A stretch of 64,000 bases of DNA from Hevea brasiliensis (GCF_030052815.1 NC_079507.1:64807144-64871143); one strand, 5' to 3'; shown: positions 36,301 through 49,000, counted from the stretch's first letter. Program-made: numbers and translations. Notes: generated by a model from the letters alone, not told the origin.

Positions 36301-37638
36301 TTTAATCAAACTCACTAAGATCATCTCTATGCTCTGATACTAATTGTTGTGTACCGAGAAAGCATGTAAACTGCAAATAAATAAAACAAACACACAAAAC
36401 ACTAATATTTACATGGTTCATCATCTCAACGTAGGGTTACATCTGTTTATATGCCATCTTCTACTATCATCAATAATAAATTATCATTACAAGCTGAAAA
36501 CTATACTACCTATCAACCCAATTACATTCAAGATAACCTACATTACATAATTGCTTATAGCAAATACATTAGTTAGTATTCTCCGTCTTCTCTACACACC
36601 CCAATATATTTACCACCTTAACTACTACACCATAAAGGGTGTCTTTGTAGTATCTTCTACTATATAGGTAAGAGCTTTCTCACCAATAGACAAAAATCAT
36701 TTCCTTTTGAATTCTATATCCTTTCTCCACATTAAGCCGAAGTCTCTCTCCACATTAAGCCGAAGTCTCTCTCCACTGTAATGGGTAAGTACCCCTCATA
36801 AATAAGTGAAGCTAAATCCTCAGCAATTGGTAAAATCCCTCTCTACAATAGACGACAACCTCTCTCCGTGGGCAAAGCTAGTCCCTATGGGCAAAGCTAA
36901 ATAATCTTTTCATTATTCTCCTATTTATACGCTCAATCCTAATCTGATTAGAAGTCCAGCTCAATTTAGGAATAACACTAAAATAGAAGTTCTACTCTAT
37001 ATAGGAAAATATATCTTTATCCTACTGAGGAATATTTCCCCAACTCAAGTTAGTAAAATGTCTCTTTCCAAATTTCACTAGGATTTTGAGTTATAATTCT
37101 AGCAACAGGTTTAGACAACTATTGTGAAAACACAATGTGAAAGTGTAATACATCTCCTTTCACTGTGATCACTAGCATTGACCGTCATTGATAAAGGGGA
37201 TTGCTTGGTCGATCTTAGTTTGCTTGTATTTTTTGCATTATGAGAAGGGAAGAGTTATTTTCTTCTAAAAACTAATGAATACAAGTAAGATGTTCAAATT
37301 TTGTGTCATCCGGGATGTTAGAATACCCAAACAAAAGCACATCCTTTTTTGTGTGGAAATTCGGGTTGCGAAGAAGTTTAGATTTTCCCAAATGTTAGCA
37401 AACGTGATTTATGGAGGTTTTCTCAATTCATCTTTAGTGGTATTGGGTAAATTTTTTTATTTTGGAGTTAAAATATTTATGTATGACGAGTTTCAAATTT
37501 ACATCTGTCTTATGCTCGTTATTTCTTGCATTTTTCATCCATGTAGGTTTGGAGGCAGTGATTTCTATCCGGCCAGGAAATGCTCCGCTTCCAGAGAATC
37601 ATGGATTCAAGACAATTAATACTTTTGCAGAAATCTGA
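27362..37638 (+). CDS. DEP1: Bifunctional methylthioribulose-1-phosphate dehydratase / enolase-phosphatase E1
   Basis: Exons: 27362-27593, 28283-28419, 29744-29839, 30515-30634, 31027-31116, 32494-32673, 32785-32940, 33733-33882, 33979-34080, 34792-34901, 34985-35103, 37547-37638. They total 1584 nt (527 aa); all introns are GT-AG and in phase. Residues ~20-265 form a class II aldolase-type dehydratase (MtnB-like) with GTGGSITIK, zinc ligands H135 and H137 (HSHGIES) and H210 (RNHGIYVWG). Residues ~286-520 form a HAD enolase-phosphatase (MtnC-like): D291/E293 in [10 protein letters not shown]426-S429 (YSSGS), a lysine in GNKKETRSY (460/461), and D486 in FVTDVLQEA. The protein thus carries out successive steps of the methionine salvage (Yang) cycle that recycles methylthioadenosine from ethylene, polyamine and nicotianamine synthesis; plants have this fusion. 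The enzyme is expected to be cytosolic. Intron 11 (2.4 kb) carries a miniature LTR element and intron 5 a LINE fragment. Confidence 0.95.
31765..32035 (-). mobile_element. LINE 3'-terminal fragment, antisense in DEP1 intron 5
   Basis: The plus strand reads CAACTAATCC, AGTTGGGGTTACTATATGGAT and, further on, GACATGCCCATATCATCCC. Read on the minus strand these match the 3' end of plant LINE ORF2 (an IHVADPT-like end) with its short GAGTTCAACT-type tail. The reading frame is decayed. The element's 3' end is at the left. The call relies on remembered LINE ends, and the left and right limits are approximate. Confidence 0.5.
35306..36033 (-). repeat. 3' LTR of the miniature element
   Basis: Left copy of the direct repeat. 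Its outer end TGTTGTGCAC follows the duplication ACAGG. Its inner end (TAATTTTAATA) has diverged from the TAATTCTAGCA of the partner copy. Confidence 0.85.
36345..37104 (-). repeat. 5' LTR of the miniature element
   Basis: Right copy of the direct repeat, adjoining the primer-binding site at about 36331-36344. It has an internal tandem duplication around ATTAAGCCGAAGTCTCTCTC at about 36731-36775, which helps explain its greater length. Confidence 0.85.
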
Positions 37639-37707
37639 TGAAATCAGACTTGGCACTTGTGTAATGACACTAAATATGACATGGCTTGATGCGCAAATGT
37701 ATGCATA

Positions 37708-37713
37708 AATAAA
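37708..37713 (+). terminator. Poly(A) signal of DEP1
   Basis: AATAAA lies 70 bases after the DEP1 stop codon in an AT-rich 3' region. Plant poly(A) signals are loose, so this is a likely rather than proven site. Confidence 0.45.
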
Positions 37714-40700
37714 AATCTGTTTCAGCTTTCTTATTTATTTAGAGCCTTTCTTATAATATTTTGATTTTGATGCTTCATCTGACAAGGAATCAAAATGTGC
37801 TTTTTGAAGGCCAACATCTTGGTATAAAACAATAGTTCTAGCAGTAACCTTTCTTGCTCTGTTGCTGAGATAGTCTCAACTGCTCTAATGTTAAGAGTTT
37901 CTCCATTAAGTACTAGGGCAACTCTAGGATGGCCAAATATTTCAAACAATGGTAGCTAGGACTTCTGAGTATAGTTCTATAATTAAAGCATGAGTTTGAG
38001 AAGGGACAAAACAAAAAACCAAAAAAAATTACATCATTATATATATATTCTCACCGTTTATTTTTATCTGTCGTTTAAAGTTTTTTTATGATAATTAAGG
38101 AAGTAAATAAATTATTTAAATTATAATAAAATACTCTTTAAATTGATTAAATTACTCTTTATCGCATCTAATTAAAAAAAAATGAGAAGTGTTAAGATGA
38201 TTTTTAAGAAATTGTATGAATTATTTAGTAGAAATAAAAGTAAAATTAAAAAAAATAATTAATACTGTTTGATCTTCTGAAATGACAGATAATTATGAAC
38301 AAAATTTTTTTTTTAAAAAGGGTGGATAAAAGCGAATGGAGTAAGTAAAAATTATTGCAATCCTTAAGGTTCCAAGAAGAGAACAAAAATTAACCATGTG
38401 GAAAAGCAGCCTTAAATAGGAGTAATTAAATAGTAACTCTACTCAAATTAATTAGAAAATGACGCTTAATTATAATACGTAGTTATTATTTAAAAGAAAA
38501 AAAAATATTATTTAAAAGAAAAAAAAATTATCTTCAACACATAGAAGAAAAAAATTAAATATTATATTACTCACTTATACTTAATTTTATGATTCTCATT
38601 GACTTGTCATTTCATGTAAATCATCTTATATGAAATTACTGTTATATTATATAATTTCTCTCTAAATAAAAATAATTATTGAATGCAATGAAAATATTAA
38701 ATTTTAATATACTTGATACTCACATTAAAATAGATCTCTCTATAAATCATAGAAAGTAAATTTTATATTCATGTAGAATATTTTTTATTTAAATTTAATT
38801 TATTATAAATTTAAAAATATATTTATCTTTAATTACATAACAAATCGAATTTAGGCAATACTTTCCCATGCATCCATGTAAATGAACTGGCCAATCAAAC
38901 CTAACATGATTGATCCCATCACACTGTATAAATCTTAAATTTGAGTCTCTCTTTACATTATTATAATAAATATTTTACAGTGAAAATTATTAAAAGAGAA
39001 ATATTATTCACGGTCTATTAATTTTATTTATTTACAGAAAAAAAAAAGCAACTTCACGAGAGAATAAAGCACTTTTCAAGAACGTCAAATGGAGCATTAT
39101 TAATTATAAAGAAAAACTTGTAAAGGAGTTGGAGCACTTTTGCTCCAACTATAATCTAAAGAATCATCATCAGCAATTGAAGAAAGAAGCCATTAATTGT
39201 TGACATTCGTTGAGCACATCGTTTCCCTGTGTTGTCTAATTATTTTTCTGACCACTTTGATAGATATTTTAAAACCAGATAAATATTAATAAGATATTTA
39301 TAAAGGGCCTATCACTCCATTGGTTTTGACAAAATTCAATTAGATTTGATTATGACTAATTCATACTTTTCCAAGGAAATTAAAATCCATTTCATTTTGT
39401 TTTATTGTTTATCTCTAAATTGGAATGATTATTTTGAACAGTTTAAATACAGAAACAAAAGATTCTCAACTTGCAAACAAATCAGTACAGGAAAAGAGCC
39501 TCGGCGGTTCTTTGTCTATTGCATTAACCAAGTCCACTTCATGCATTGACAAAGTAAAAAAAATTGAACAGAAGCAACAAAGAAAGTTTCTCATATTTTC
39601 TCTGTTATTTTTCCTTCATTTTCAATCATCATCATACTTTAAGTCTCACTTTCCTTTTCCTCTTATTTTTTTCTTTTATACGAGAACAGGCCTTCTTAAA
39701 GTCAAAAAAAGACTGCATATAAAAACTCAAAAATTTTGGGGGAAAAAAAAAAAACTAAATGACCTGCATGATTGCATAGCAGCTTAAAGTTGTAGCAAAG
39801 GACAATGACTTACTTCCTTCTTGAAAGAAACAACTGAGATGGGCCATTGATTTCTTTTGTTCATAGTTCTTTACAGACACTTTATACATTTTATTCGATA
39901 CCCTAAAATCTGACACCCCTGTATAGATGTGCATTCCTCCAAAGTATGATGGGCAATCAAGAATCTGAGTACGCTGCTAGAATATCTTATATTAAAGATT
40001 CAGTCAGCTAAAACTTCTACAGTTGTCAGAAGAGATCAGCATATCCTACACATAAATTTAAAAGAAAATTAAAATAGAGGTAGAGAAACTACAAGAAAAC
40101 AAAAACTTCTTTATTTAATGGTTAACGCAGCTGTAAATAGCTTTTGTATTGTGTAATTAACAATCCAGAGGTTAAATCTCACAGTACAAACTTATTCTTC
40201 TTTTAAAGAGATTTCATGTTCGAATTTTGCTGAAATTTGAATGAAAATGGTTGCAAAAATAAGAACCTATTATACGGTTTATATCCTGCATAAGCAAAAA
40301 AAAATGAAAAAAATGAAATTAGCCTCCCTTGCGATCAAATGCTGAAATGAACTTAAATTGTTATTTTGATATGTGGGCTATTCTAATATAAAATATACCT
40401 TCCTTTGTGACTTTCAATATATATATATATATCTCAGAATCACTTGACTTTGATCAAATTACAGAGAAAGATATAGCAAAAGATACTGATTTCAGAAAGT
40501 TGAATTTTCAAATTTGCCAATAGTATCAATACGCCAAATTTTCTGTTTGTTCCTTAATGTACGTAGCCTGTTCTTACAATGATTGAGCAGAAACTTTTCC
40601 CTCCTTACGCTTGGAAGGAAACGTGCATTGTGGAGTGCAATTATAAATGTTCAACTTTGTCTCTAGTTGATAAAATTGAATTCATGTCTACTGTTCATAT

Positions 40701-41162
40701 GTGTATTTTTCACACACAGACATGAACACAAGAAGAAGATCATTTATACACAGGAAAGAGCATGAGGAAAAGGCAGTAATTGCCCACAAAATTCATGAAA
40801 TTCATTCCACTGAGAGAGAGAGACACACAGAGAGAGAGAGAGAGAGAGGACAGAAATACATGAAAATCAAGTCCACATGGAATACACAGAGAAGACTCTG
40901 AGGATACAAGATTCTTTTCCCATGCTGATATATAATCTCAAAAATGAAAATTTGACTAAATAATATTGTCTGAGAGTGCTTATGAAATAGGCTAAAAAAG
41001 AAAACACACATACTAAAAAAAAAAAAAAAAAGACTTTACCCCATATATCATGAAAAGAAGGATCAGACTGTACAATTAAGCCAAAGATCACTACGTCTCC
41101 CTCGAAAGCATCCAAAACCCATAACCTTCTCACTGTCATTTTTCTTTCCATGTTCAAGAAAA
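37714..41162. other. Intergenic region between DEP1 and the VQ gene
   Basis: The two genes converge on this 3.4 kb stretch. It is AT-rich with long A and T runs, for example around 38040-38600. Open frames around 39346-39787 and 40701-40901 have low-complexity or unfamiliar translations and I do not support them as genes. A broken GA repeat lies at about 40812-40849. Confidence 0.5.
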
Positions 41163-41864
41163 TCAAGATCCTGAAACTTTAGGTGAGGTCACAGGAAATA
41201 GTGGCAGCAATTGGGGCTCTGAATCTCTAGGAGTAGATATGGGCGATGGATGCAAGTAAAACCCTTTCTCTGCTATTGCTCTCTCCTCTTCTGATGAAGA
41301 ATTCCCTAAAGATGGGGAGCTTTTGTTGAAAGGGTCTTCATTATTCAGTGGAGTCACTGGGCTAAGTGTCAGCTTAGGGAAGTCAAGCAAGCTTGGAGAC
41401 AAGATCTCCTGCTTGTTTCTTGGCGAAAATCCTGTAACCGAGTTACTACTTGCAAAACTAGGCAACAAAGTGTTGATCATGAGACTGTTCTTAAGGTTGT
41501 TGTTTCTCCTTTCGTAAAGCTTGAAGCTATTTTGTTGCTTCTTTGGCATGCTTTTGATTGGAGGTATGATGAAGTTTCGCGTAGAAGTAGTTGGTGATGG
41601 TGGTGCTGCTGGATCTTGAGCTGTTCTTGAAGAGGCTTGCTTTGCTGTTTCTGTTGAGCCAGTGAGCATTTGAACTACTTGTTTGAAAGTAGAGGTGTCC
41701 GCTTGGACAAAGGTTGTTGGGTAAGGGTTAGCGTCAGATCTGGAGATGGGTATTGAAGTGAGTGGTAGGGTGTGGATTTGGACCCCATTGTTGCTTCCAT
41801 TGTTTCGAGGAGAGTTTATTGGAGACGGGTTTTTGCTTTCTTGAAGTCTTGTCATAGTATCCAT
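41163..41864 (-). CDS. VQ-motif protein (MAPK-substrate VQ type)
   Basis: A single exon encodes 233 aa. The VQ motif FKQVVQMLTG lies at residues 60-69, inside the segment FVQADTSTFKQVVQMLTG. Its form and the C-terminal LLPLFPVTSPKVSGS point to the VQ4/VQ13/VQ31/VQ33 group of plant VQ proteins. VQ proteins bind group I and IIc WRKY factors in the nucleus and tune defence and growth programmes; this subgroup contains mitogen-activated protein kinase substrates. Many Ser-Pro/Thr-Pro sites are visible (SPINSP, PPSPT, SPVTP, HPSPISTP, PVTSP), suited to such phosphorylation. Serine-rich, mostly disordered sequence and lack of introns are normal for the family. The start is the ATG giving MDTMTRLQES; the frame is open 82 codons further upstream, but those residues (a valine run from a CCA/CAC repeat) look like leader sequence. 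Confidence 0.9.
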   Translation of the reverse strand: MDTMTRLQESKNPSPINSPRNNGSNNGVQIHTLPLTSIPISRSDANPYPTTFVQADTSTFKQVVQMLTGSTETAKQASSRTAQDPAAPPSPTTSTRNFIIPPIKSMPKKQQNSFKLYERRNNNLKNSLMINTLLPSFASSNSVTGFSPRNKQEILSPSLLDFPKLTLSPVTPLNNEDPFNKSSPSLGNSSSEEERAIAEKGFYLHPSPISTPRDSEPQLLPLFPVTSPKVSGS

Positions 41865-42321
41865 TGCCGGGTTCTTCTCTCTCTCTCTCCTCCCAATTAG
41901 GCTCTCCTCCTTCTCCACCACCACCACCACCACCACCACAAGCACCAGGATTTCAAAGAAAGAAATGGGAAATGAACTTTTGGGGTGGAAAAACAGAGGA
42001 GAGATGGAGGAGTGAAAAACAAGGCTTGATGAGGAGGGTGTCAAAAGGGCATTTGCTAATTTATTTTGCCTTCTTTTTGTTTTGTATGGCTTTTGTTGTA
42101 CTTGTGCCACGAGAACACATGTATCATAGTGCTCAATTGCTATGCTTTTTCTTTTTTCTTTGGTGGGGTGATTGGCTTGGCTAGGTAGAAAATGTCCCCA
42201 ACGGTTTTGGGATTACGAAGAAAAGATTAAAACTTGAAAAGGGCATTGGTTGTCTTTGGAATTTTTGGGCAACAAGCATCTATGCCACCAGTAGCAAAGT
42301 CTTTAGGAATCCAACATAACA

Positions 42322-42358
<37 letters not shown>
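42322..42358. repeat. Compound (AT)n(AC)n microsatellite
   Basis: About 23 bases of AT repeat run directly into about 14 bases of AC repeat. Confidence 0.9.
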
Positions 42359-43093
42359 TAAATGTGTGAGGCATTGACTTCAGAGCCCTGACTGGAAGGA
42401 CAATTGTGTGATTGGATTGGAGATGAAGGCGACTTCTCATCAGAACCAAACCAAACCGTAGCCATTCATTCATTATACTATTATGAATCCCAAGGGCTCT
42501 GTTGTCGTCTGCTGTGTGCTCACTCTCCAATCCAATCATAATAAACATTGAAAGATCCAATGTTTCTGGCGCGTGCCGTGCATGCTCCAACGAGGGGCTT
42601 TTTTTTTAGTTGATTTGATTCTTGATTCTTTATCCTTGGAAGTAGAGGTCATCCCAATTTGAAAATCAAATCATTTTAACTTAAAATTAAAATATAATCA
42701 AAATTTAATTAAATTTAAATTAAGTAAAATTGAACTTAAATTAACATTAAATTTTTAATAAAAATTATTAAAATTGAATTAAATTCTAAAATTCTTTAAT
42801 TTGATTTCAATTATCCTAATTTTAAAATTAAAATCTCAAATTCAATTCGAATTTCTCCCCAACGTTACACCCAAAGCAACCAATTATACAATTCCCTTTT
42901 CAAAGTGATTGTAATGCACCAAGAAAATTTGCCACTTCATTCATTATTTTGTTTTAATTTGCTACCTAAAATGGAGATACCTTGTATTTTCCATAGAAAA
43001 TATCATATTAGTAGTTTTAAATCTTTGCCATAAAAAAATAGTGGTCAATATAAAATTAAGAATTAATGAGTTTTTCATTTATTAATATTAAAG

Positions 43094-43094
<1 letters not shown>

Positions 43095-43149
<55 letters not shown>
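43095..43149. repeat. (AT)n microsatellite, ~55 bp
   Basis: A perfect AT dinucleotide run about 400 bases left of the gypsy insertion site. Confidence 0.95.
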
Positions 43150-43151
<2 letters not shown>

Positions 43152-43552
43152 TCAAGTTTAAATTTGAATTTCAATGAAAAAAAATTAAGATAATGCAAGA
43201 AAAAAATATCAAGACTTACTCTGTAATAACAAAGGAAATTAAAAAATGAATTCCTAGATTGCAATTATGCAATTTTCTTCCTCTCTTTCTTTCTTTTTGT
43301 AAGTTTTTGAAGCGTCACTTATCAGTATTTTCATTAGTAGTTGCTCCTCTCCCTATCTTTTGTGCTTTTTTTTATATTTATTTTGTTTCTTTCTCAATAA
43401 TCTCCGAATCTGTATCCGTTTGAAACATATATATTTGCTTTCAATTCATTTGAGTTTTGTCTCCTTGTTTGGAATGATTTTTTATCTCCTCTTCTATAAG
43501 AATCTAGTATTTTCTCATTGGTGAGCATTTATTTATTTTTTTATAATGAGAC

Positions 43553-46055
43553 CGTCACGACCCAACCTATGGGCCGGACCGGCACTAGGACCTGGGCCAG
43601 TTTAAAGCCCCCGAGGCCCGTAGTAAGCCTAACTGTTCATTAACCCAACTCTAAGGCCCATTTGGGCCCAATATCAAGAAAACAAACGGACAGAGTCCGG
43701 CCATAAAATGGACTTTCCAACGGGGAGTTTTCGACTCACCCGACCTGTAAACACAATAAACAATCCATTGGGAGCTCACCACCCTCCACATACTCATCAA
43801 CATAATAATAAATGGGAGCTCAGCTCCCTCATCCAATCCATCAAAACAGACTTAAAATATTAAGTTTACAGGTCCAACATGAATATAATATTACAGACCA
43901 AATTCAAATAATTACTGCTAACACATGCGGAAATTCTAGGAGTAATTAAAATTACACAAATATTGATAAACAACCTGCGAAGGAGAAAAGCAGGTTAACC
44001 AAAATAAAATCCTCCTCAGAATTTGAAAAATATTGAACAGGAGTGAGCGTTCGACTCATAGAGTAAAATATCAATTTTAACCATAATCTCTATAACTATC
44101 TAAATCTAATGCACCCTGTAGAGTGAAATGCAACATCCACATCATTTTCACATCATAACATCAAAAAGGTAATTTGGAGCACTCACGCACCCTGTAACAT
44201 CAATCATAATATATGGGAGCTGATCCCTATCTGACTCTCTTAAATCCAACACGGTGCAGTGAAGAACTCACTCGGACTTCCACTTAAATACCAAATCGGG
44301 TCCCAGTGAAGAACTCAAGCCGTGTCTACCCCAAGGACCGGTCCCAGAGAAGAACTCAAGCCGTGTCTACCCGTCCTATCCATAGTCCACACCACATCAC
44401 ACGCACGCCAACGCACGCACACTGCTCCAAATTACCACAACAACATACATGGCACTTTAACATTTATCAATGCATCAAAAATCGTGCCTAGAGTTTAACT
44501 ACATAAATATATGCATATAAGTGATGCATGGGCATGCTGAACATATAATAATATCGAAATTACAATTAAAATTAATATTCTACTCACAGACTTGACGACA
44601 ATCACTGTGGCGGCTGGGCGGAGGAAGAAGACTGTCCTGGCTCACCTGACAATCATATTACATTTATTTAATACAATCTGACTCAATACAAACAAAGAAA
44701 AGACTAATTACGTCCTAAGTCGTGCCGAAAATCCGGCAGAGTCCCCCCTATACCTAGGACCTACCCAACCTGCAAAAGGGCTAAAAACGCACTTCTATAT
44801 TCACAATCCATATATCAACAGTTCAATCATATCACACAGCCCCTCCTGGGCCCATCAAATCAGTCATCCATCACAATATGTAAAATTTCAATTTAGTCCT
44901 TATTATTGATCATTTTTGCAAAAACTGCCCAAACAAGCTCTAAAAATTATAAAACTTTGCCCCGCAGTCCTTAGCAATATTACTAAGCTATTGCAAAAAG
45001 AATCGTAATTTTCTAAGCTACCACGAATATTTTATGGATTTTTAATCCTATTTAAGCACTAGAAAATTACGAAAAAACAAGGTTCGGGTTTACCTTTGCC
45101 GATTCCGACTTTGGGAACGCGCTCGACGTCGACAATGGGGCTAGCCAAAACCTCGATCCAATTCGGGACTTTTCGAAATTTGCGGTCAACTGTCGAATTT
45201 TCGCGAATCGAGGATACCTACACGAAGCCCATAACACGGGGGTTAGTACATAAATTTTTCAGAATTTTCTAAGCTCATTAAATGGTCGAAAATACACTGC
45301 GAAGTTCCGTGGGACCCACCGAAAAAGGTGTCGGAAAAATTCGAAATTTATGTCGTTGCGAAGCTCTCGACGAATGGAGCGTGCTGGTGGCCTCGGTTTT
45401 CTCGTGGGATTCACGGTTTTCGAGAAATCTAGCCCAAAAGTCGAAATGGGCTAAAATCTTCCTGAGCAAAAATTGGACAATCCGCTCGATGGATTTCGGC
45501 GTTCTTGGTGTTTATGGAAAGCTCTCGCCGAGTAGATGATTTTGGACACAAGACCCGGTCCAATTGGTGGCCGGATAGGCCGGATTTGGCCGGGGAAGTC
45601 GGCGCGCTGCGGCGCGCAGGGCTGCCACGCTCGCGCGGCCGGCAGTCGGGCTGCGCTGGCCGGGTGGAGAGGAGAGAGAAACGAGGGAGAGAAGGGAGAG
45701 AGCCATCGCGCGCGGGAGAAGAAAAGGAAGAAGGAAAAGGGCCGGTCCGGTTCGATTCGGCCGGTTCGATTCAGGATACAAAATTTTGAATTTTTACTCT
45801 GCCTCGGGACCAAAAACGAGGTCCAAAAATTCCGAAAAAAATTCCATAAAACTCAGAAAAATACGTAGACTCCAAATATATTTTTAGTTTTACCACGTGG
45901 TCTTTAAATTAATTTTTAAAAATCATCAAAGTTTATATTTTCGGAAAATCGAACCCGATTTTTAAAATCCGAAAAATCTCAAAAAAATTCCTAAAACTCA
46001 AATAAAATTAAAATACCACAAATACTCATAAATTTAAAATTTTTGGGGTGTTACA
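43553..46055 (-). repeat. 3' LTR of the gypsy element
   Basis: 2503 bp. It begins (minus strand) TGTAACACCCC next to the polypurine tract and ends CGTGACG. It is closely similar to the LTR at 50967-53502 but differs by scattered substitutions and many 1-10 base indels. Confidence 0.93.
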
Positions 46056-49000
46056 TTCTTCCCCCCTTACAGAAAATTCGTCCTCGAATTTTACACAAGG
46101 CAGAATAAAGCACATGATTATACATTGAACAGATAAGGGTACTTGCTACGCATGTCCCGTTCTGACTCCAGGTGCACTCTTCCACTGACTGACTCCTCCA
46201 CAAAACCTTAACCATAGGGATCTGTTTTGATCTCAGCTGTCTCACTTGGTAGTCCACTATGGCTACAGGCTGCTCCTCAAATGTCAAGTTCTCTTTTAGC
46301 TCTATCACATCTGGCTGCAGTACATGAGAAGGATCGGGAATGTATTTCCTGAGCATGGAGATGTGAAACACGGGATGAACGTGAGAGAGGTTGGGTGGTA
46401 GCTCCAACCGGTAGGCAACTGCTCCAACTCTATCCGTAACCTCAAAAGGTCCGATATACCGAGGTGCCAACTTGCCCTTCTTTCCGAATCTCATGACTCC
46501 CTTCATTGGAGATACCTTGAGAATACATAGTCGCCATCGCAAACTCCACATCCCTCCGTCTGGGTCTGCATAACTCTTACATGCTGAAAGCTATCTTGAT
46601 CGTTCCTCGATTAAAGGAACTACCTCGAAGTGTCTTGCACTAGGTCTACATCATGCACCTTCGCTTCCCCATTTCTGTCCCAACACGAGGAGACCTACAC
46701 TTTCTTCCATATAATGCCTCATAGGGTGCCATCCCTATCTTTGGAGTGGTAAATCGTTGTTGTAGGCAAACTCCACCAAAGCTAGTTGCTCATCCCATTG
46801 ACCTCCAAAATCCAAGACACTCATGCGAAGCATGTCTTCGATGTTTGGATTGTCCTTTGTCCGTCATGCGAGGGTGGAAAGCCGCTTGAAGTTCAGCGTG
46901 TGCCAAGTGCCTCCTGCAACTTTCTCCAAAACCGAGAAGTGAATCGGGGCCCTTTGTCGATATTATGGGCGGAACTCCATGCAATCGACTATTTCTCGAA
47001 TATAGAGGGCATACTGTGCCACAGTATGTAGTCCTTACGGTAAGAAGTGAGTGATTTGGTCAAGCGGTCTACAATTACCCATATCGAATCATATCCTCGC
47101 GTGGTGCGAGGCAACTGATCACAAAATCCATAGTGATCATTTCCCACTTCCATTCTGGGATAGGGAGCTCTTGCAGCTTCCTTGACGGTCTCTGGTGTTC
47201 AAACTTCACCTTCTGACAAGTCAAGCACTTGGACACAAAGTCCGCTATGTCTCTCTTCATGCTATTCCACCAGTAGCTATCTTTCACATCATGGTACATT
47301 TTGGTGGAACCTGGGTGGACACTGTATAGTGTGTAGTGTGCTTCTCGCATGATTTCATTCCTGAGGTTGTCTACATCGGGCACACATATCCTAGAACCTT
47401 GTACTAGGGCGCCATCATTGGCAAATCCAAACTCACCACCTTCACCTTGCTGTACTCTTTCTATGATCTTCATCAATTGTTGGTCTCTGTGCTGGGAAAC
47501 TCTAACTCTGTCCCTCAAGTCTGGCCTCACTGAAAAGTGAGCCAACAATACCCCCTCATCTGACAGATCTAGGATTAAACCTTGATCCATCAACTCATGT
47601 ACTTCCTGAATCAACGGTCTCTTCTCTGCTGAAATGTGCGCCAAACTACCAGAAGATTTTCTGCTCAAAGCATCTGCCACAACATTGGCCTTCCCAGGGT
47701 GGTACTGGATGGTGCAATCATAGTCTTTCAGAAGCTCCATCCATCTCCTCTGTCTCAAGTTTAAATCCCTCTGTTGGAAGATGTACTTTAAACTCTTGTG
47801 GTCGGTGTATATCTCGCACACTTCACCATACAGGTAGTGTCTCCAGATTTTAAGTGCAAAGATTACAGCCGCCATTTCCAAATCATGGGTGGGGTAGTTC
47901 TGCTCATGCCTCTTCTGCTGCCTTGAAGCATAAGCCACTACCTTTCCATTCTGCATCAAAACACACCCTAGGCCAACTCTGGAGGCATCACAATACACGG
48001 TGTATCCTTCACCACTCACAGGTAGTGTCAACACAGGGGCAGTGGTTAGACACTCCTTAAGCTTTTGGAAACTCTCCTCACAGTCATCTGTCCAAATGAA
48101 TGGAACATTCTTCCTGGTCAACTTAGTTAGGGGAGCCGCTATCCTGGAGAAATCTTGTACAAAACGCCTATAGTAACCAGCTAAACCAAAAACTGCACCT
48201 CGGTGGTTGTAGGCCTAAGCCAATCGATTCTGACTTCAATTTTCTTGGGATCCACTTGAATGCCATCACTAGAAACCACGTGTCCCAAGAATGAGATGCT
48301 TTCTAGCCAAAATTCACATTTTGAAAATTTGGCATATACCGTGCTCCTCAACGTCGCAACACCATCCTCAAGTGCCACACGTGTTCTTCCTCGGTCCGAG
48401 AGTATGCGAATGTCATCTATGAATACGATGACAAAGCGGTCCAAAAATGGCTTGAACACCTGTTCATCAAGTCCATGAAGGTCTTTGGTGCATTAGTGAG
48501 TCCAAAAGACATCACCAAGAACTCATAATGACCATATCTTGTCCTGAAAGCCGTTTTGGACACGTCCTCATTCCTGATTCTCAACTGATGGTAGCCTGAT
48601 CGTAGGTCTATCTTGGAAAAGAATCTAGCTCCTTGGAGCTGATCAAACAAATCATCGATCCGAGGAAGTGGATACTTGTTCTTCACAGTCACCTTGTTCA
48701 GCTGTCTGTAGTCAATGCACAACCTCAATGACCCATCCTTCTTTCTCACAAATAGAACAGGAGCACCCCAGGGTGAAGTGCTCGGACGTATGAAACCCTT
48801 GTCCAAAAGCTCCTGTAGTTGCTCCTTCAGCTCTTTCAATTCTGCTGGTGCCATCCTGTAAGGTGGCATGGATATGGGGTTTGTACCCGGCACAACATCA
48901 ATACAAAACTCTATTTCCCTTCCTGGTGGCAACCCTGGAAGCTCCTCTGGGAAGACATCCATAAATTCTCTGACAACAGGAACATTTTCCATGCTGACAC

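Larger units (their letters stand above)
35306..37104 (-). mobile_element. Miniature non-coding LTR retrotransposon in DEP1 intron 11
   Basis: Two direct repeats, 35306-36033 (728 bp) and 36345-37104 (760 bp), enclose only 311 bp. Both begin TGTTGTG on the plus strand, and the right copy ends TTCTAGCA. The whole is flanked by ACAGG at 35301-35305 and 37105-37109. Next to the right repeat, the minus strand reads ATTAGTATCAGAGC, an initiator-Met tRNA-type primer-binding site, fixing the orientation as minus. A purine-rich GGGTCAAGGTAAAAAT precedes the left repeat on the same strand. Each LTR has a minus-strand TATAAATAG core. There is no gag or pol, so it must have moved with proteins from another element. 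It is larger than a typical TRIM and smaller than a LARD. The left LTR's inner end is degraded. Confidence 0.85.
41865..43547. other. Upstream region of the VQ gene and flank of the gypsy element
   Basis: The proximal part holds a CT-rich and CCA-repeat leader (41875-41945) of the VQ gene. The rest is AT-rich with two simple-sequence runs, and I see no further gene. The right edge adjoins the target duplication GAGAC at 43548-43552. Confidence 0.5.

Noticed and set aside
39346..39787. Open frames of 67 and 120 codons between DEP1 and the VQ gene
   Set aside because: The translations are low in complexity and unfamiliar, and the DNA has no coding-like composition shift.
42280..42590. Minus-strand open frames upstream of the VQ gene
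   Set aside because: They read through the AT/AC microsatellite and end in Tyr-Ile/Val-Cys repeats; they match no family.
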